Positions 9,477 to 21,097 of a stretch of 64,000 nt of DNA are shown piece by piece. The stretch's first letter is position 1; the number at the start of each line of letters is the position of its first letter. A program made the translations under genes and the position numbers. Location of the stretch: positions 18,344,508 to 18,408,507 of the forward strand of contig JAYGXS010000007.1 in the NCBI GenBank assembly GCA_036362985.1, given 5' to 3'. The stretch is from Ligula intestinalis. Lineage: Eukaryota; Platyhelminthes; Cestoda; Diphyllobothriidea; Diphyllobothriidae. The notes under the pieces were generated by a model. That model had not been told where the DNA came from and searched no databases. It saw only the letters and a program-made list of their open reading frames with translations.

Positions 9477-12400
9477 ATGGTTCTTGTGAGGAGCATGCGT
9501 TTCAAGCTATGGCGATACAAAAAACGCTTGATTTTACTGGTCTTTTTTGCCACAGTTTGGTTCAAATACCTTAAATACGTCACCTCCACTCCAAAAATAC
9601 TTTCAAACGGCTGGTCCGTCATACAGCCCAATCCGAACATACAGCAGTGGTGGAAATCCATCTCGAGGCGACCGTTTATCATTGAGCCACCATTGGTTGA
9701 TCGAAGTCTTGGACCACCAGGGAGGTTTTCGTGTGCCTTAACAATCTCTAAGATGGAAATCTTAAATATTGATATTGCGCAAGAGGACTGGACCAGTATT
9801 CCCGATGATTTGACCTTCTCAGAGCTGGCGAAAATCGACGATAGGCACTGGAAGCTGCCGATCAATGCGGCGGTTTTTAATCTCTATCCCCAAGCCGTAA
9901 ATTTAAAGAAGCTAGTGCGGTTAGTAAAGCGAGACCACATAACACCTATCGTACGTTTCCATTTCGTTAATTTATGTCATTGCATTAGAAAATTCAGTTC
10001 CTTTTGAACATATAAGCAGATTTTTACAGCCAGGTCTTTATTTATTCAAGACTAGATTAACAAACAAAGAATAGCCTTTTGTTAGCCATACTCAGTTATT
10101 TCGCTGTACCTTAACTCGCATCGAAACTTCCGAGGATACTTAGCTGAGCAAAATTAATATATAACTATTTGTTTACCTGCAAAAACGGAATGTACGGTAT
10201 TCACTCAACTGTTTAGCCTCTGATTGAAGGTTCGAATTTTGACCGGCTGCATCTTAAACAGAAAATGGGCTGTTTCAGCATTCTTTCGATCGGCGACTAT
10301 GTTCACAGTATGCTAATGAGGTAATAATCATGCAAAATGTATACAAGTCATATTTATGAAAGCCAGTTAAATGTTTATCTGGTCAGCGTGCCGAACTGTG
10401 CTATTAGCGCAACGTTCATTTATAACTTATGATAAGTTTTTTTATCTGGAACAGAACATTAAACCAATTTTGGCAAAACCTGCAAAAATTGTGAATTAGT
10501 ATAAAAACTCGTCCAATCAATTGAACAAATAACTTGACTACATAAAAACACTTGTTGCTATTCCGGAATGCTCTTGGTTTGCTTTTTATTTTAGCTCGCT
10601 TTGATACTTTTTGGATTTTTGTTTTCGTGGTTTTTAAATCACTGGATATGCATATTTTATTTATTTTATGCTTAATTAAGTTCTGTTGTGCCAACGGCGC
10701 CAAGCAATGAAATTATATCTTTAAATTTGCCTCCCTTAAATAAGGAATATATTGGACTGCAAAAGCCCATAAAGGTGCTATTATCAAGAATGATCGTGCA
10801 GTCTAATGCTCTCGAGATCTTCTTTTCTGGAGCATTTAGATCAATAGATGACATTTTTAACCAGGATTCTTAAGTATGTTTTTGATACGAAACAAGAACT
10901 TAATCAGAGCTGTAGCATCAAGTATTGTCGGACACAGTCCTAAGATATTCCACTCACGTAAGAATGCCAGTTTTCGAGCAGACCATTTTCAACAGTCAAA
11001 AAAATGCCACTCAGTATAACTTATCGTTTATGGAATATGAGTTTTTTCTATTGTGTTTGTTCCCTGATAAATTGAATAAAATGTTTTTAGAGAAAACATA
11101 CACAAAAAGATTCTTTATGGCTTTCATCAGGTAGGTAATTTGCGCCCACTATGAAAATTCTATTTGAAAAAGGCAATCTTGTGGTTTTAAACGAAATTTT
11201 TAAATTTTTGAATCATTTTGAACCCAACTTGCTGTTTAAACCTGCATTCAGGGTTTCAAGACTACTATTTGGATATTTTCCATCCAAAGAAAATGCAACA
11301 TTTAGGAAAAGAGGAATGTAGGTCTTGTAAAATTTTGCAGCATTACTAACCCGAAGGATGCAATACTGTATGAATGGGAATTGCACAGATTTAAATAGTA
11401 TTCCATGCAAGTGTGTTTGAAACTCAAAAGAAATGCTTCATCAAGTTTAAAATTAGCTTTCTCGGCAGGAACAACCAAATAATTTTAATTTAAAGTGTAC
11501 TTATATTATTTGAGTAAAGGCTCATGAGGTTTTGGGGAAAGACTTCGTAATTGGAACCCGCCTACTGAAAATACGCATGACCTTGCTTATAAGCCCAGTT
11601 ATAATAAATAATATCATGTCGTTATTCCAAAATCAACCCTACACATAGCTATAATCCTGATGTTCACCCTAACCTTAATAATAGCTTTAACATACATGTA
11701 AACTAGTGTAACTCTCTCGTATTTGGGTCGGTTGCCTGCCCCATATCCTACTGTTCTGTGGCCTTCGGTAAGTGCTCTGAGGCTTAACAACTAGTGACCA
11801 AATTGAAATCGGTAAGGTTGTATCCGGACTAGCAGCTTAGGTTTTTTGTCTTTCTGGTAACCGAATAACGCTGCAAGATTTACAAACATTAAGGAATAGT
11901 CATATTCCGTGGCCTCGGATATTGCTAACGCTAACAATAGAATTCTACGCCTCGTTGATGAACGGCTATGACCATTACTAAAACCGATTTGGACCATTCT
12001 GCCTTAGAACTCATTTCTCTGGCTCTAAAAGCAGCCCTAATGACTCTTAGTCTAGGCAGATAGAATTGCTGACAAAGAAAAAAGAGACCGGAATGGTCAT
12101 TTCTGGCTTATTAGCCGTCGTCAGCCAGTGGTACACAGCACCAAGTGCTTAACCAACCGAGGGTCAAACTCGCGACATTTTCGATCACAGTCCATTGATA
12201 TAAGCCAGGGGCTCATAGTCTTGTCGTTTTGGTTGTAAGATATTGACACTTGCTGGAATTCATTACTCCTACAACTCATGGTAAATTTACAATACTCGAA
12301 CTGCGAATACGTTTCAATAAAATCATTATTGAGGTAAGTAACTAACCTATAGCCAACAATCTATAGCAAAATATTACTTTGATTTTTGTTAGTATATACG

Positions 12401-13431
12401 TGGTCAAAAAATAATCATTTGATCAGTCAAAATGCCGTCACAAAGCTGAGCAAATAATTAGTAAATTTTACACTTTCCTTTTGCAGGAGCCCATTTTCAA
12501 CGAAACCCTCCGCTATCTCCGACTTCCGAATAACGTCTGTGGTCGAGATATACGGCCTGGGCGTGAAAAAGATGTTGTCGTGATAGTAAAGTCTGGAGTC
12601 TACAACTTTCACAATCGTCAAGTTCTGCGAGAGGCCTATCGTGGGCATTTGAACAAGGAGAACTCCGAAATTAGCATGGTGTTTTCGGTGGGACTTCCCA
12701 GGAAAGCTGGCGGTCGAGTGTTCAGTCGTGATGGTTTTGTGGTTACGCTTCCTGAAAGGGCGGGCGATGCGTTAGACTACTACCAAACGAGACCCCTTGA
12801 AGTCCTGACACGTTTGAAGCAAGAGACCGAACTGAACCATGACCTCGTGATAGGTGACTATGAGGACACCTACTACAATCTGACTCTAAAAATGCTACAC
12901 AGTTTCCAGTGGGCCTCGCACTTGTGCACGCCCCTGAAACCGACTTTTGTCTTTATGGATGATGACTTTGCCTTCAAAGTGGACAAGCTTAAACAGATAA
13001 TCACTCACCGGAGTGAATCAACCCGAGGACGAATGGCGATCGGTGTTCTGCGGCGAGTCTCGGATACCATCCGCCATGGCAAGGCCACTGTGTATGAAAA
13101 GTGGTCCGTATCTAAACGCGAGGTCCCCTGGCCGCATCATGCACCACACACTAGTGGAGCCTTTTATATGCTCGGCTATGAAATTGTCGAAGAGCTGGCT
13201 GCAGGAATGTACTTCACAGCGCCTCTCTCCTTGGATGACGTCTGGTTGGGTACGATTGCCACTAAGCTGGGCATCTCCTATGAGGAGGTGCCAGGCATGT
13301 ATCAGTCCTTCAACCCTCGGTTACATCATCGCCAGGAAGCGCTCTTTTTACCGTTTGAGGTCTTGTTCAGGAATCCATTGCGTTGGGTTTGGTGGATTTT
13401 TGAGCCAGTTTCCAAAGATACAAAAGTTTAG
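9477..13431 (+). CDS. Beta-1,3-glycosyltransferase, GT31 family (brainiac/B3GALT-like), two exons
   Basis: The coding sequence joins 9477-9950 and 12487-13431 and gives 472 residues. The donor is GTACGT at 9951; the acceptor is TTTTGCAG ending at 12486; both sides are in phase 0. The protein is a type II Golgi enzyme that transfers galactose or a related sugar from a UDP-sugar in beta-1,3 linkage. Residues 1-17 are basic, 18-32 form a hydrophobic anchor (LILLVFFATVWFKYL) and a stem follows. The catalytic domain shows KSGVYNFHNRQVLREAYRG (193-211, the family's RRxAIRxTW region), DLVIGDYEDTYYNLTLKML (277-295), the metal-binding DxD motif as DDD (316-318), SGAFYML (381-387) and LDDVWLG (407-413, the family's EDVxxG). 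N-glycosylation sequons are at 163 and 289. The start is the first ATG after an in-frame stop, in an AAGATGG context. Family membership is solid; the exact acceptor sugar cannot be told from sequence. Nothing looks broken. Confidence 0.9.
9951..12486 (+). other. Intron of the GT31 gene
   Basis: A 2536-base phase-0 intron with GT...AG ends. Most of it is AT-rich and carries only short open frames without motifs (for example 10688-10873). A minus-strand SINE with a hammerhead-like core sits near its 3' end (12085-12240). Confidence 0.8.
12085..12240 (-). mobile_element. Sm-alpha-like SINE with hammerhead-like core (family 2), degenerate
   Basis: Reading the minus strand from 12240, a tRNA-like segment (CCTGGCTTATATCAATGG, then GAGTTTGACCCTCGG as a weak B box) is followed by CCACTGG, CTGACGA (matching CTGANGA; 12124-12118), the inverted pair GGCT and AGCC around AATA, and then GAAA. 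The order promoter-like head then ribozyme core is the same as at 23561-23700. Sm-alpha elements of schistosomes combine a pol III promoter with a hammerhead; that is established for schistosomes, and this assignment is inferred by architecture. Stem I pairing is poor here, so this copy is probably inactive. Confidence 0.5.
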
Positions 13432-14289
13432 TTGTTCCTATAGGACTTAACGTACACTCTGCAGCCCACAAAATTTACACTCACTGCACTGAAATATTCA
13501 AATACAAATTGCAAGAGGAAAAAAAAACTGCATCATTCCTGAGACAAGACGATACCAGTTTGTTTTACTTGGTCGAGCGTTCCTCTACTTTCAGGCGTGG
13601 CCGATTTTGGCATTATTTGCGAATTTACTTAGAATCATTAACGGATGCCTAACGACGAAGTGTTTGACCTAAATGCTAATGTATACAGCCATATATGACA
13701 AATACCCTGACAATTGATGCACGTTCTTTGTGTTCGAACATGTTGAAACAATCCTTATATTTTTTTAATACTGTGCGCTCAGCGCAATAACCAACCACCC
13801 CATCTTAGAGGAAATTTTTTGGTTTTTGACCCAATACCGAATCAATGACTGGCTTTTGTACTATTTCAAATGAAAGAATCTCAAATTGGCACTGAAATTC
13901 ACTGATAAAAATCGTACACTTAGCTGAATTTTGGTCAGTTGATGAGAAACGTTTGGATGACTGCCGAAATGGATAAAGGAATATTTTGGTAAATTTGTTT
14001 CATCCTTAGTTCGAAAAAGTCAAAGTTCCGCGTGGTATTTTAACTCGTCTTACCGTTATGAAGTATTAAACACACAAATGATGTTATGATGTAGGAAGTA
14101 GTATGCTACTTATAATTTTGCGGGCGTCAGAATGATGGTGATCAGATGATGCGTGTAACGCTCTTTATTATAGTAGTCCAACCTCTATGCATGCAGAATT
14201 TAGGACCCAGAGATAATGCTTCAAGCGAGGTTTAATCAGATGTTATAGAGGAATACTTCTGTACGTACCGATCTGGATCTTTAAGGAAT
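13432..14289. other. GT31 3' flank, no further gene
   Basis: This contains the expected 3' UTR of the glycosyltransferase. No canonical AATAAA is visible close to the stop; an AATACA at about 13499 could serve as a variant signal. I recognise nothing else before the LINE. Confidence 0.45.
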
Positions 14290-16585
14290 CTTGACAGTGG
14301 TTTGTTTTCGTGCACCCTTTGAAGGAGTCACGGTCACTTGGCGTCAGCATGTTTCCTTCCTATGGTTTGAGTATAGCTGCTACATTTCTGTTTTCCTCCT
14401 CGGTCTAGATTTTCCTGTCCTCTTTCACCAGTGGAGCAGGTTATGTCGGCCGCAGGTAGGTTTGTATGAGGTCCCCGCGGAGTTGCCTATAATTGAGAGG
14501 GAAAAGATCAAGTTCGGTCAGTCTGTCTTCATAAGGCAGATGACCAAGATTCTTGACCATCTTCGTAGCCCTCGTCTGCACTCGTTCCAGGTGCAGATAA
14601 TCCTTCTTGAACCACGGACGCCAGGCCTGGACAGCATACTCCAAGTGGGACCGAACAAACGCTCCGTATGTTTTCCTGAAGAGCTCCTTGTCAATGTTTA
14701 CGAATCCCCGCCTTATCGCAAACAGCACCTGTGTCGCGCGTTTAGCTGCCTTTACACACTGAGTAGATGGTTTGAGTGAGGAATTTATCAGAACACCGAG
14801 ATCCTTTTGTTCGTTCACATTTGAAAGCGGGTGCCCATCGAGGAGGTATTGGAAGGAATCGTTCTCCTCATCAGTCCTTCTAGTACGGAGTCTTAAAACC
14901 ACACACTTACTAATGTTGAAGTTTAAAAGCCAACGAGCAGACCAGCAGCTAAGTCAATTGAGGCTCTCTTGAAGCACTTTTCTATCGGCGTCAGACCTGA
15001 TGGCTCTCCAGAGTTTGATGTCGTCGGAAAACATGATAGCGCTGCAACCCAGGTCTTTGACACAGTCGTTGATATAGATAAGGAAGAGCAGTGGCCCTAA
15101 GACAGAGCCTTGGGGGACGCCACTCAGAACATATGTAGGGCTTGACTTTGAGTCACCGATGCACACAGTTTGCGATCGCCCTGTGAGAAAATCTGTGATC
15201 CATGCCAGCAGGTTTCCTCTTATGCCAATTTCTGACAATTTATACATTAGACGCTTATGTGGGACGCTGTTGAATGCCTTCTTGAAGTCCGTATAGATGA
15301 CGTCAACCTTACCATCTTCATCTAGTGCACGAGTCCACTGCTCAGTGGAGAGTAGAAGGCTGGAAAGGCAAGAATGGTTCTTTCTGAAGCCGTGTTGGAG
15401 CCTTGACAGTAGATTGTTCTCCTCCAAGAACTCCATTGTCGTCTTCTTAATCATCGTTTCCATCACCTTACAGCAAATGCAAGTTAGGCTGACGGGCCGG
15501 TAATTGTTAACCTTCGTTCGGGCTCCGCCCCTGTATATCGGGTAAATACTTGCCATTTTCCATTCAGATGGCAGTTTTCCTAGTTCAAATGAAGAACGAA
15601 AGATATGTGCTAGGGGCTCTGAGAGTTCGCTTGCCAATTCTTTCAAGAACTTGGCTGTTATATTGTCTGGACCGGATGACTTTGCTTCTTTGAGGCTCTG
15701 CAGCTCCCTCTCAACTACAGGTGCTGGAAATAGTAGAGAATGAAGTGCCGGACCGGCTTTTGCAACAGCACTGTTGGCATTATTAAATTGAAGCTCATTT
15801 TCCCTAGTGAATACCGAGGCAAAGAACCGGCTACAGTACTCGGCTTTCTCGTCATTCTCAACGACTTCTCCGCCATCATCATTCTTAAGTACTGCGACAG
15901 GATCCTTGTTTTTTAATCTACTGTTAATATAGCGGAATAGAATTTTGGGCTTTTCTTCGGCCTGTTGGAGGATTCTTGATTCATAGTTTTTCCTGGCCTG
16001 GCGAATTGATGTTTTTACTGCATTTCTTTGGCGTCGGAATTCCTCGAGGTGTACTGGCGACCCAGTTTTCCTGAATAACTTCCATTTCCTATTCTTCTTC
16101 TTCAGTTGCCTGTTAAGGTCTCTCGTCAACCAGGCAGGACGACTAGTCGTCTTGTGTACCTTGACCGGACAAAAGCGCTTAAGCAGATCTAATGCAACCC
16201 TCTTGAGTGATCTCCAATCCTCCTCCGGATCCCCCTTGAGTAGGCAGTCCCAATTCACGGTCGATAGTGCATTCTTCATTGAATTGAAATCTGCCTTCCA
16301 TATGTTTGGCTGGTCCTCCGTTTTCCTCAGCCGTTGAGTATGGAGTGAGTAATCCCACATTAGCGTCGTATGATCACTCTTACCGAGCGGAGCACTTGAA
16401 TGAACTTCATCTATGTAGGACGAATCCTTCGTAAAAATGAGATCCAAACAGGTAGCCCGCTGGTTTTCTCGAAATCTGGTTATGCCCTTAACGTTCTGAA
16501 CTAGAGACAGGTCAAGCGTGAGATCCATTAATTTGGAACTAAAGGAAGTTGACGCCGCCTCAACTGTCAGGTTGTTCCATTCATT
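14290..16585 (-). mobile_element. CR1/jockey-type LINE, 5'-truncated
   Basis: The element lies on the minus strand. Its coding part starts inside the endonuclease domain near 16578 and runs to 14441. The sequence beyond 14441 to about 14290 is probably its 3' UTR and has further stops. The 5' truncation near 16585 is typical of LINE insertions. Upstream sequence there (GGGTTCGAGTCCC) looks unrelated. No target-site duplication could be defined by eye. Confidence 0.8.
14441..16578 (-). pseudogene. LINE endonuclease/reverse transcriptase ORF2, one internal stop
   Basis: A single frame encodes, in order, the end of an apurinic-type endonuclease (RATCLDLIFT and a catalytic-type GKSDHTTL near 16430), a linker and a reverse transcriptase with KSSGPDNITAKFLKELA, NNYRPVSLTCICCKVME, HGFRKNHSCLSSLL, YTDFKKAFNSVPHKRLMYKL, SGVPQGSVLGPLLFLIYIND and the catalytic block MFSDDIKLW. 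It then has the C-terminal domain with NVNEQKDLGVLI and FVRSHLEYAVQAWRP. An in-frame TGA (14954-14956) follows LQESLN; the reading resumes in the same frame as WSARWLLNFN. Related elements have Arg here (compare LNRL at 44.9 kb), so a CGA to TGA change is likely. The reverse transcriptase core itself is uninterrupted. Confidence 0.85.
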
Positions 16586-16589
16586 TTGG

Positions 16590-18035
16590 GTTCGAGTCCC
16601 TCTCGCGCCGCGACTGTTACAAGCTGATCTACACGTTTATTTTTGTCTCCCATAATAGATCAGACTGACGATAAACGATATTAAAGCTCTGTGCAATATG
16701 TATAAAGCGTTCAACTGTATGAAAAAGGTTATTGAAACGACTCAGCCGTTTGTAGAGAGCTGGAATCCGGGAGAATTGTTGACAGAAGGCAGTGACGGAG
16801 ATGATGCTCGTTTTGACTAATGTCCTGTCGTGTCTTCTGAGGGTGGAGTTATTGCGAAAGTGAATCCAATAGCTAACAACGAAAGTCCGCCAGAGGGCTA
16901 GGTGAACCGAAATCCCGAAAATAATATTCCCCACGAAGGACGAGAAATTGAAACCGCAATTTGAAGCCTGGTCGGTATCTTGTTAAATGCACTCCAGGAT
17001 ACAATACGTTCCCTAAGAGGAATACCTTGTGCCTGAGGTTAAAGACCATGTGTTATTTGGATTAAAAACAATTTTCGGATTCGAGCTAAAACAAAATCCA
17101 AATATAGCATTACTTCAACTGATTTTTGCACTTAACATAGTGTTGTAAGAAACTTAAAGAACAAGATATATGCTTGGTTATTCTTCCGATTTAGTTAACT
17201 TGCATTTTAAAAGAAATTAAGATTATAAAGGAAGAATCGTATACAAGATAAAAAGTCCGTTTTGAATGGCAACATCTGTGCTGTTTTCACAAATGTCACT
17301 CACCAGGAATTCTGGAAATACTGCAATAAGTTGAGATTTACCGTTATGCTCACTAGTATTCCCACCTATCCGAGTAATTATTCGTAACACAAAACACACC
17401 TAAAATTTTGACCAGAGTTTTAAAAATATTACTTGCCTTTGCATCACCTAGCTTAAGCAATTTCGAAAGAAATGTAATCATAAGAATTCATTTGACGTCC
17501 GCATATTAAAGGTTTTAATACTGAGTCTTTCCTTTTCCTTCGCACCATACAAGCGATCGACTGGTAGATATGTAAGTTCCGACCGTCTACATTTAGCTTG
17601 CACGGAAACACGAAGCAGAACATGAAATTAAATTAAAATGTTTTACTAGCAAATTTTAAAAGTAAATGACGCCAAGTACCACAAACTGCGATACTGGTCA
17701 TTACAGAATGCATAATATAGCCTACAAGGACATTCGTAGAGTTTTTTCATCTGTCTAATGTCACTAGCACTGAGTGTGTTGAAGCGATCAAGTGGTGGCA
17801 TTTGATGACCTGACTGAAGCCGCATCGTTTCGGTTTTGCCCCGCCGGGCAAACGCATCAGTAGAAAAGTGCCCCCTATGTTGCAGTCTGAGTGTTGTTCG
17901 GTACCTCGCTAAAAAGTGGTCATGGAATGTGTCACGATATGCGTGTTTACTTAGAGCATTATACACAAACAAAGCATAATGTAGTATGCATTTTCTCCAG
18001 TTTTGAAGGAGTCAAAAGACGCTCCAAAATTTGCT
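16590..18035. other. No gene recognised between LINE and PLE
   Basis: Two minus-strand open frames of about 100 residues (16934 to 16629 and 17972 to 17646) carry no motif I recognise and have no splice or repeat support. I treat them as chance frames. Confidence 0.45.
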
Positions 18036-18190
18036 TGCATATTTAATCGCCTGTAGAATCTTCTGTTAGTCATCGTGTTGAGTTATCTGTTTTTGCATAA
18101 CTCTCAGACTGTCTGAAGACGACTTGGGGAATCAGAGTCGAAAATTCACACATTAAAGTACTCCTTTCCCAAAGAACTTCTTTAACCGAA
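18036..18190 (+). repeat. Left pseudo-LTR of the subfamily D PLE
   Basis: It runs from about TTTAATCGCCTGTAGAATC to the CTTCTTTAACCGAA block and matches the right copy at 20726-20880 in the same orientation with few mismatches. A hammerhead-like motif lies at its centre-right. The left copy continues with about 110 bases absent from the right one before an AAGTTATCTTTCC block that both share. Confidence 0.85.
18108..18152 (+). ncRNA. Minimal hammerhead-like ribozyme motif in left pseudo-LTR
   Basis: The core CTGAAGA (18113-18119, matching CTGANGA) is followed by C, then GACT and AGTC arms (18121-18124 and 18136-18139), then GAAAATTC (18140-18147). In that block GAA is the conserved core, AATT is a self-complementary stem III and C would be the cleavage-site base. 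TGT before the core pairs with ACA after it as a short stem I. PLE pseudo-LTRs are known to carry minimal hammerheads with very short stem III that act as dimers; I infer the same here. The unpaired C between core and stem II is non-standard. Confidence 0.5.
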
Positions 18191-18357
18191 TTATTCTTCT
18201 TGGAATGCAGATTTTCTAATACATATGACTCAATTTCGAGCACAGTGTTTTGCTATACGCCCGACGATGGGAGAATTTCGCGATCCGCGAAAGTTTGACG
18301 AGAAACAAGTTATCTTTCCTTCACCGATGCCGAAGCAACTAGATTCTAACCAAGTCT

Positions 18358-20660
18358 GTGAGTGTGAAACCAGCAATTAAATATACTCAGGGCTATGAAG
18401 CCGTCAATCGATATGGTCAACACATGCTCCGAATTTTCATATATGATGCCCACCATAGGCTCCGAAAATTCATAGAACGGAAAGAAGAACACATCAAGAT
18501 TTGTGAGGATCGACTTCCCACAAATATTTTTGTGACTCTACATGAAACAATCATGCATGTTTCAACACTAGAAAGACTAAAAAAGAGGACCGCACTGGAA
18601 AAGAAATGGATGAGAATTTCGGGTACAAGCAACAATGATTCCACCCTGCCGAAGTAAATTGTGAACTTGTCCTCAAGAGTCCTAACCACAACAGAGGAAA
18701 AAGTGCAGGGCAAAGGGATGAAGTACAGTCCATCTGATTGCAACTACCTAGACTTCCTAGCCAGTTTTGAATCCATCCTATCTTCAACTAACCTGACAGA
18801 AGACGAAAGGCATGTAATACGGAATAATACGGTTCACACACTGAAGAACCGTAAAACCTCCTCAACACTAACCTTTGATGAAAAAGCAGCATTAAAGTCA
18901 CTCAAGAAAGATGTAAGCATCATATTTTTACCAGCTGACAAAGGAGTTTCTACTGGCATCTTCAACAAGATGGAGTACGCGGAAAAGATGACATCGATTT
19001 TGGTAGATGAATCGACTTACACACGTCTAGGCACCGATCCTACACGGTCACGAAACTCCAAAAGAGAGAAAGTATTGAATCGCCTCACAGAAAGGAAGTT
19101 AATATCCGGAATTCTAGTGAATTTGCTGAAACAAGATGAACCAACGATTGCTAAAATATATGGACTCCCAAAGGTACACAAAGCTGGCATTCCATTACGA
19201 CCGATAGTCTCCCTAATCAGTACACCAAATTACAAGATTTCCAAGTGGTTATTTCGGCAACTCAACCCACTTACAAAGACCTCGACTAATTCTATTCGAA
19301 ACTTCATGCAATTTCTAGAGAGGATAAAGGACTTAAAAATTTCAAAATGTGAGACTATGATGTCTTTTGACGTTTTGTCCTTATTAACGTCCATCCCTCT
19401 AGATTTAGTAAGAACCTGCACAACAGAACTTCTCCAAACTTACGACACAGAAGTACCCGCAGAAGTCCTGATAAAACTCTATGAACTGCGCCTAGAAACA
19501 AACTTTTCCCTCGCTGGAAAATACTACCGGCAAGAAAAAGGTGCCCCTATGGGATCACCAATATCCGGTTTTTTGGCGAAAATGGTAATGCAGAAATAAG
19601 AATCAAGAGCTCTACCTGCAGTAAATCCAAGATTGTGGCTACGATACGTAAACGACACATTTGTCATCGTAAAAATAGACCAAGTAGAATTGCTCCATCA
19701 AACCCTCGATGCCACCTTCCCAGGAATTCAGTTCACCTTTGAAACAGAACCAAACGGACAACTCCCATTTTTGGATGTCCTTGTACATAGAAAGGCCGAT
19801 GGGACACTCCATACGTCAGTGTATCGTAAATATACATATTCAGAAGTCATCTTGCATTTTGCGAGCAACCACCCAATATCCCACAAATGCAGTTCAATCA
19901 AAAGCTTGCTCAGTCGAGCAAAAACACATTGTTCGGATGAAGAGACATTCCAAGCAGAAATGAGGTACCTTCAGAAATTATTCTCTCAAAATGGGAACTC
20001 CGAGAACTCGTTTGTCGATGCATACGACAACAACGGTCCAAAGAAAGTGCCAGAACTGCGACCACCAAAGTGCCAAAAACAATGAACTGGCGAACACTCC
20101 CATATGTAAAGAATGTATCTGAGCTCGTCGAAAGACAGGTACGAAAACACCAAATTCAGATTGCGCACAAACCAACAACTACCCTGCGCACGCAACTTGT
20201 ACACCCTAAGGACAGGGTTGACCATTTCAACAGAAAGCAAGTAATCTACAAAATACAGTGTTCCAATTGTGATGCAGTCTATTGCGGTCAAACTGGGAGA
20301 ACCCTGGCTACCCACGTCTGGCAACACCAGTCAAACGTGAGGAACGAATACCACAAATCAGAAGTTTTCATGCACACACTGGAAACAGAATATGACTTTG
20401 CACGGGAGGAAACCCAAATCGTTGGCACCTGCCCAACCAGACAAGGCCGCGAATTCCTGGAGGCAATGCAATCAGACGAGCCATGCATAAACAGACATAT
20501 CAATTTGGATATTTATTACAAATCCCTCAAAACCAGATGGAAGCGAAAACAACGATCACGGACGACACAATTCAATGCGGGTGACAATTTTTCACCTAAC
20601 TTCCCCCTCCTTCCCCCTCTCCCTCCCTCCTCCCCCCTCCCTCTCCCGCTGACCGCATAA
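18358..20660 (+). pseudogene. PLE reverse transcriptase and GIY-YIG endonuclease, disrupted
   Basis: The polyprotein reads in one frame from 18358 to 20085 except for two TAA stops (18655-18657 and 19597-19599), then shifts frame around 20070-20085 and continues to about 20660. Visible blocks are LPADKGVSTGIF (18930-18970), IYGLPKVHKAGIPLRPIVSL (19155-19215), MSFDVLSLLTSIPLDL (19360-19405), KGAPMGSPISGFLAK (19540-19580) and WLRYVNDTFVI (19636-19670). The family's YVDD is YVND here, so the catalytic centre is lost. The endonuclease has VIYKIQCSNCDAVYCGQTGR (20241-20300), where the YIG triad reads YCG, and a CPTRQGREFLEA block. With two stops, a frameshift and a catalytic substitution this copy is dead. 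The GTG at 18661 is not a real start. Confidence 0.85.
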
Positions 20661-20725
20661 TTGCATTCGGTTGACAACTATTCCTCCCCCTCGGCCGCGT
20701 AATTAAATGTGACCAACGATTTTTG

Positions 20726-20880
20726 CTGCATTTTTAATCGCCTGTAGAATCTTCTGTTAGTCATCCTGTTGATTTAGCTGTTTTTGCATAACTCTCATGC
20801 TGTCTGAAGACGACTTGGGGAACCAGAGTCGAAAATTCACACATTAAAGCACTCCTTCCACAAATAACTTCTTTTACCGA
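20726..20880 (+). repeat. Right pseudo-LTR of the subfamily D PLE
   Basis: Direct repeat of 18036-18190. Its hammerhead-like core is preserved without change at 20804-20838: CTGAAGA, the GACT and AGTC arms, and GAAAATTC, with TGT and ACA flanks. The loop between the arms differs by one base (AACC against AATC on the left). Preservation of the core between the two copies fits recent common origin and does not by itself show selection. Confidence 0.85.
20801..20843 (+). ncRNA. Minimal hammerhead-like ribozyme motif in right pseudo-LTR
   Basis: It has the same elements as the left copy: CTGAAGA at 20804-20810, GACT at 20812-20815, AGTC at 20827-20830 and GAAAATTC at 20831-20838. The predicted cleavage would be after the C at 20838. 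The two motifs are 2691 bases apart in the same orientation, so self-cleavage of a read-through transcript would release a unit spanning the whole element. Confidence 0.5.
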
Positions 20881-21097
20881 AAGGAAGCTATCTTTCCATC
20901 CAAATATGGTCACACAGGCACCTGCAGAGCAGAATGCAGCAACATTCTTCGACTGAAGCTGTCTTGTATATCTGATTTCGCCACCGCCGCACCCAACTAG
21001 GCGACGAGCTTTGTAGTAAACACGTGACTAATTCAGGCTCGGTCGAGGTGGTTCCAAAGCCAAAAGAGGCCTAGGCGTATAAACATGAACAGTCCGA

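Larger units (their letters stand above)
18036..20880 (+). mobile_element. Penelope-like element, subfamily D, flanked by direct pseudo-LTRs
   Basis: This is the most complete PLE in the window. A direct repeat of about 155 bases begins at 18036 and recurs at 20726, on either side of a coding region with PLE reverse transcriptase and GIY-YIG domains. Direct pseudo-LTRs from partial tandem copies are a hallmark of PLEs. Between the left repeat and the first ATG of the frame (18358) is about 165 bases of leader. A C-rich tract (20603-20650) follows the coding end, a trait shared with the PLE ends at 58.6 and 59.3 kb. No terminal target duplication was identified. Confidence 0.85.

Noticed and set aside
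10688..11134. Possible extra exons inside the GT31 intron
   Set aside because: The two flanking exons already join in phase into a complete GT31 domain, and the intronic frames have no family motif.
16585..16620. B box-like GGGTTCGAGTCCC next to the LINE 5' end
   Set aside because: No A box at the right distance; too little to call a tRNA or SINE.
16629..17972. Two minus-strand frames of about 100 residues
   Set aside because: No recognisable domain and no context; one ends just before a PLE pseudo-LTR.
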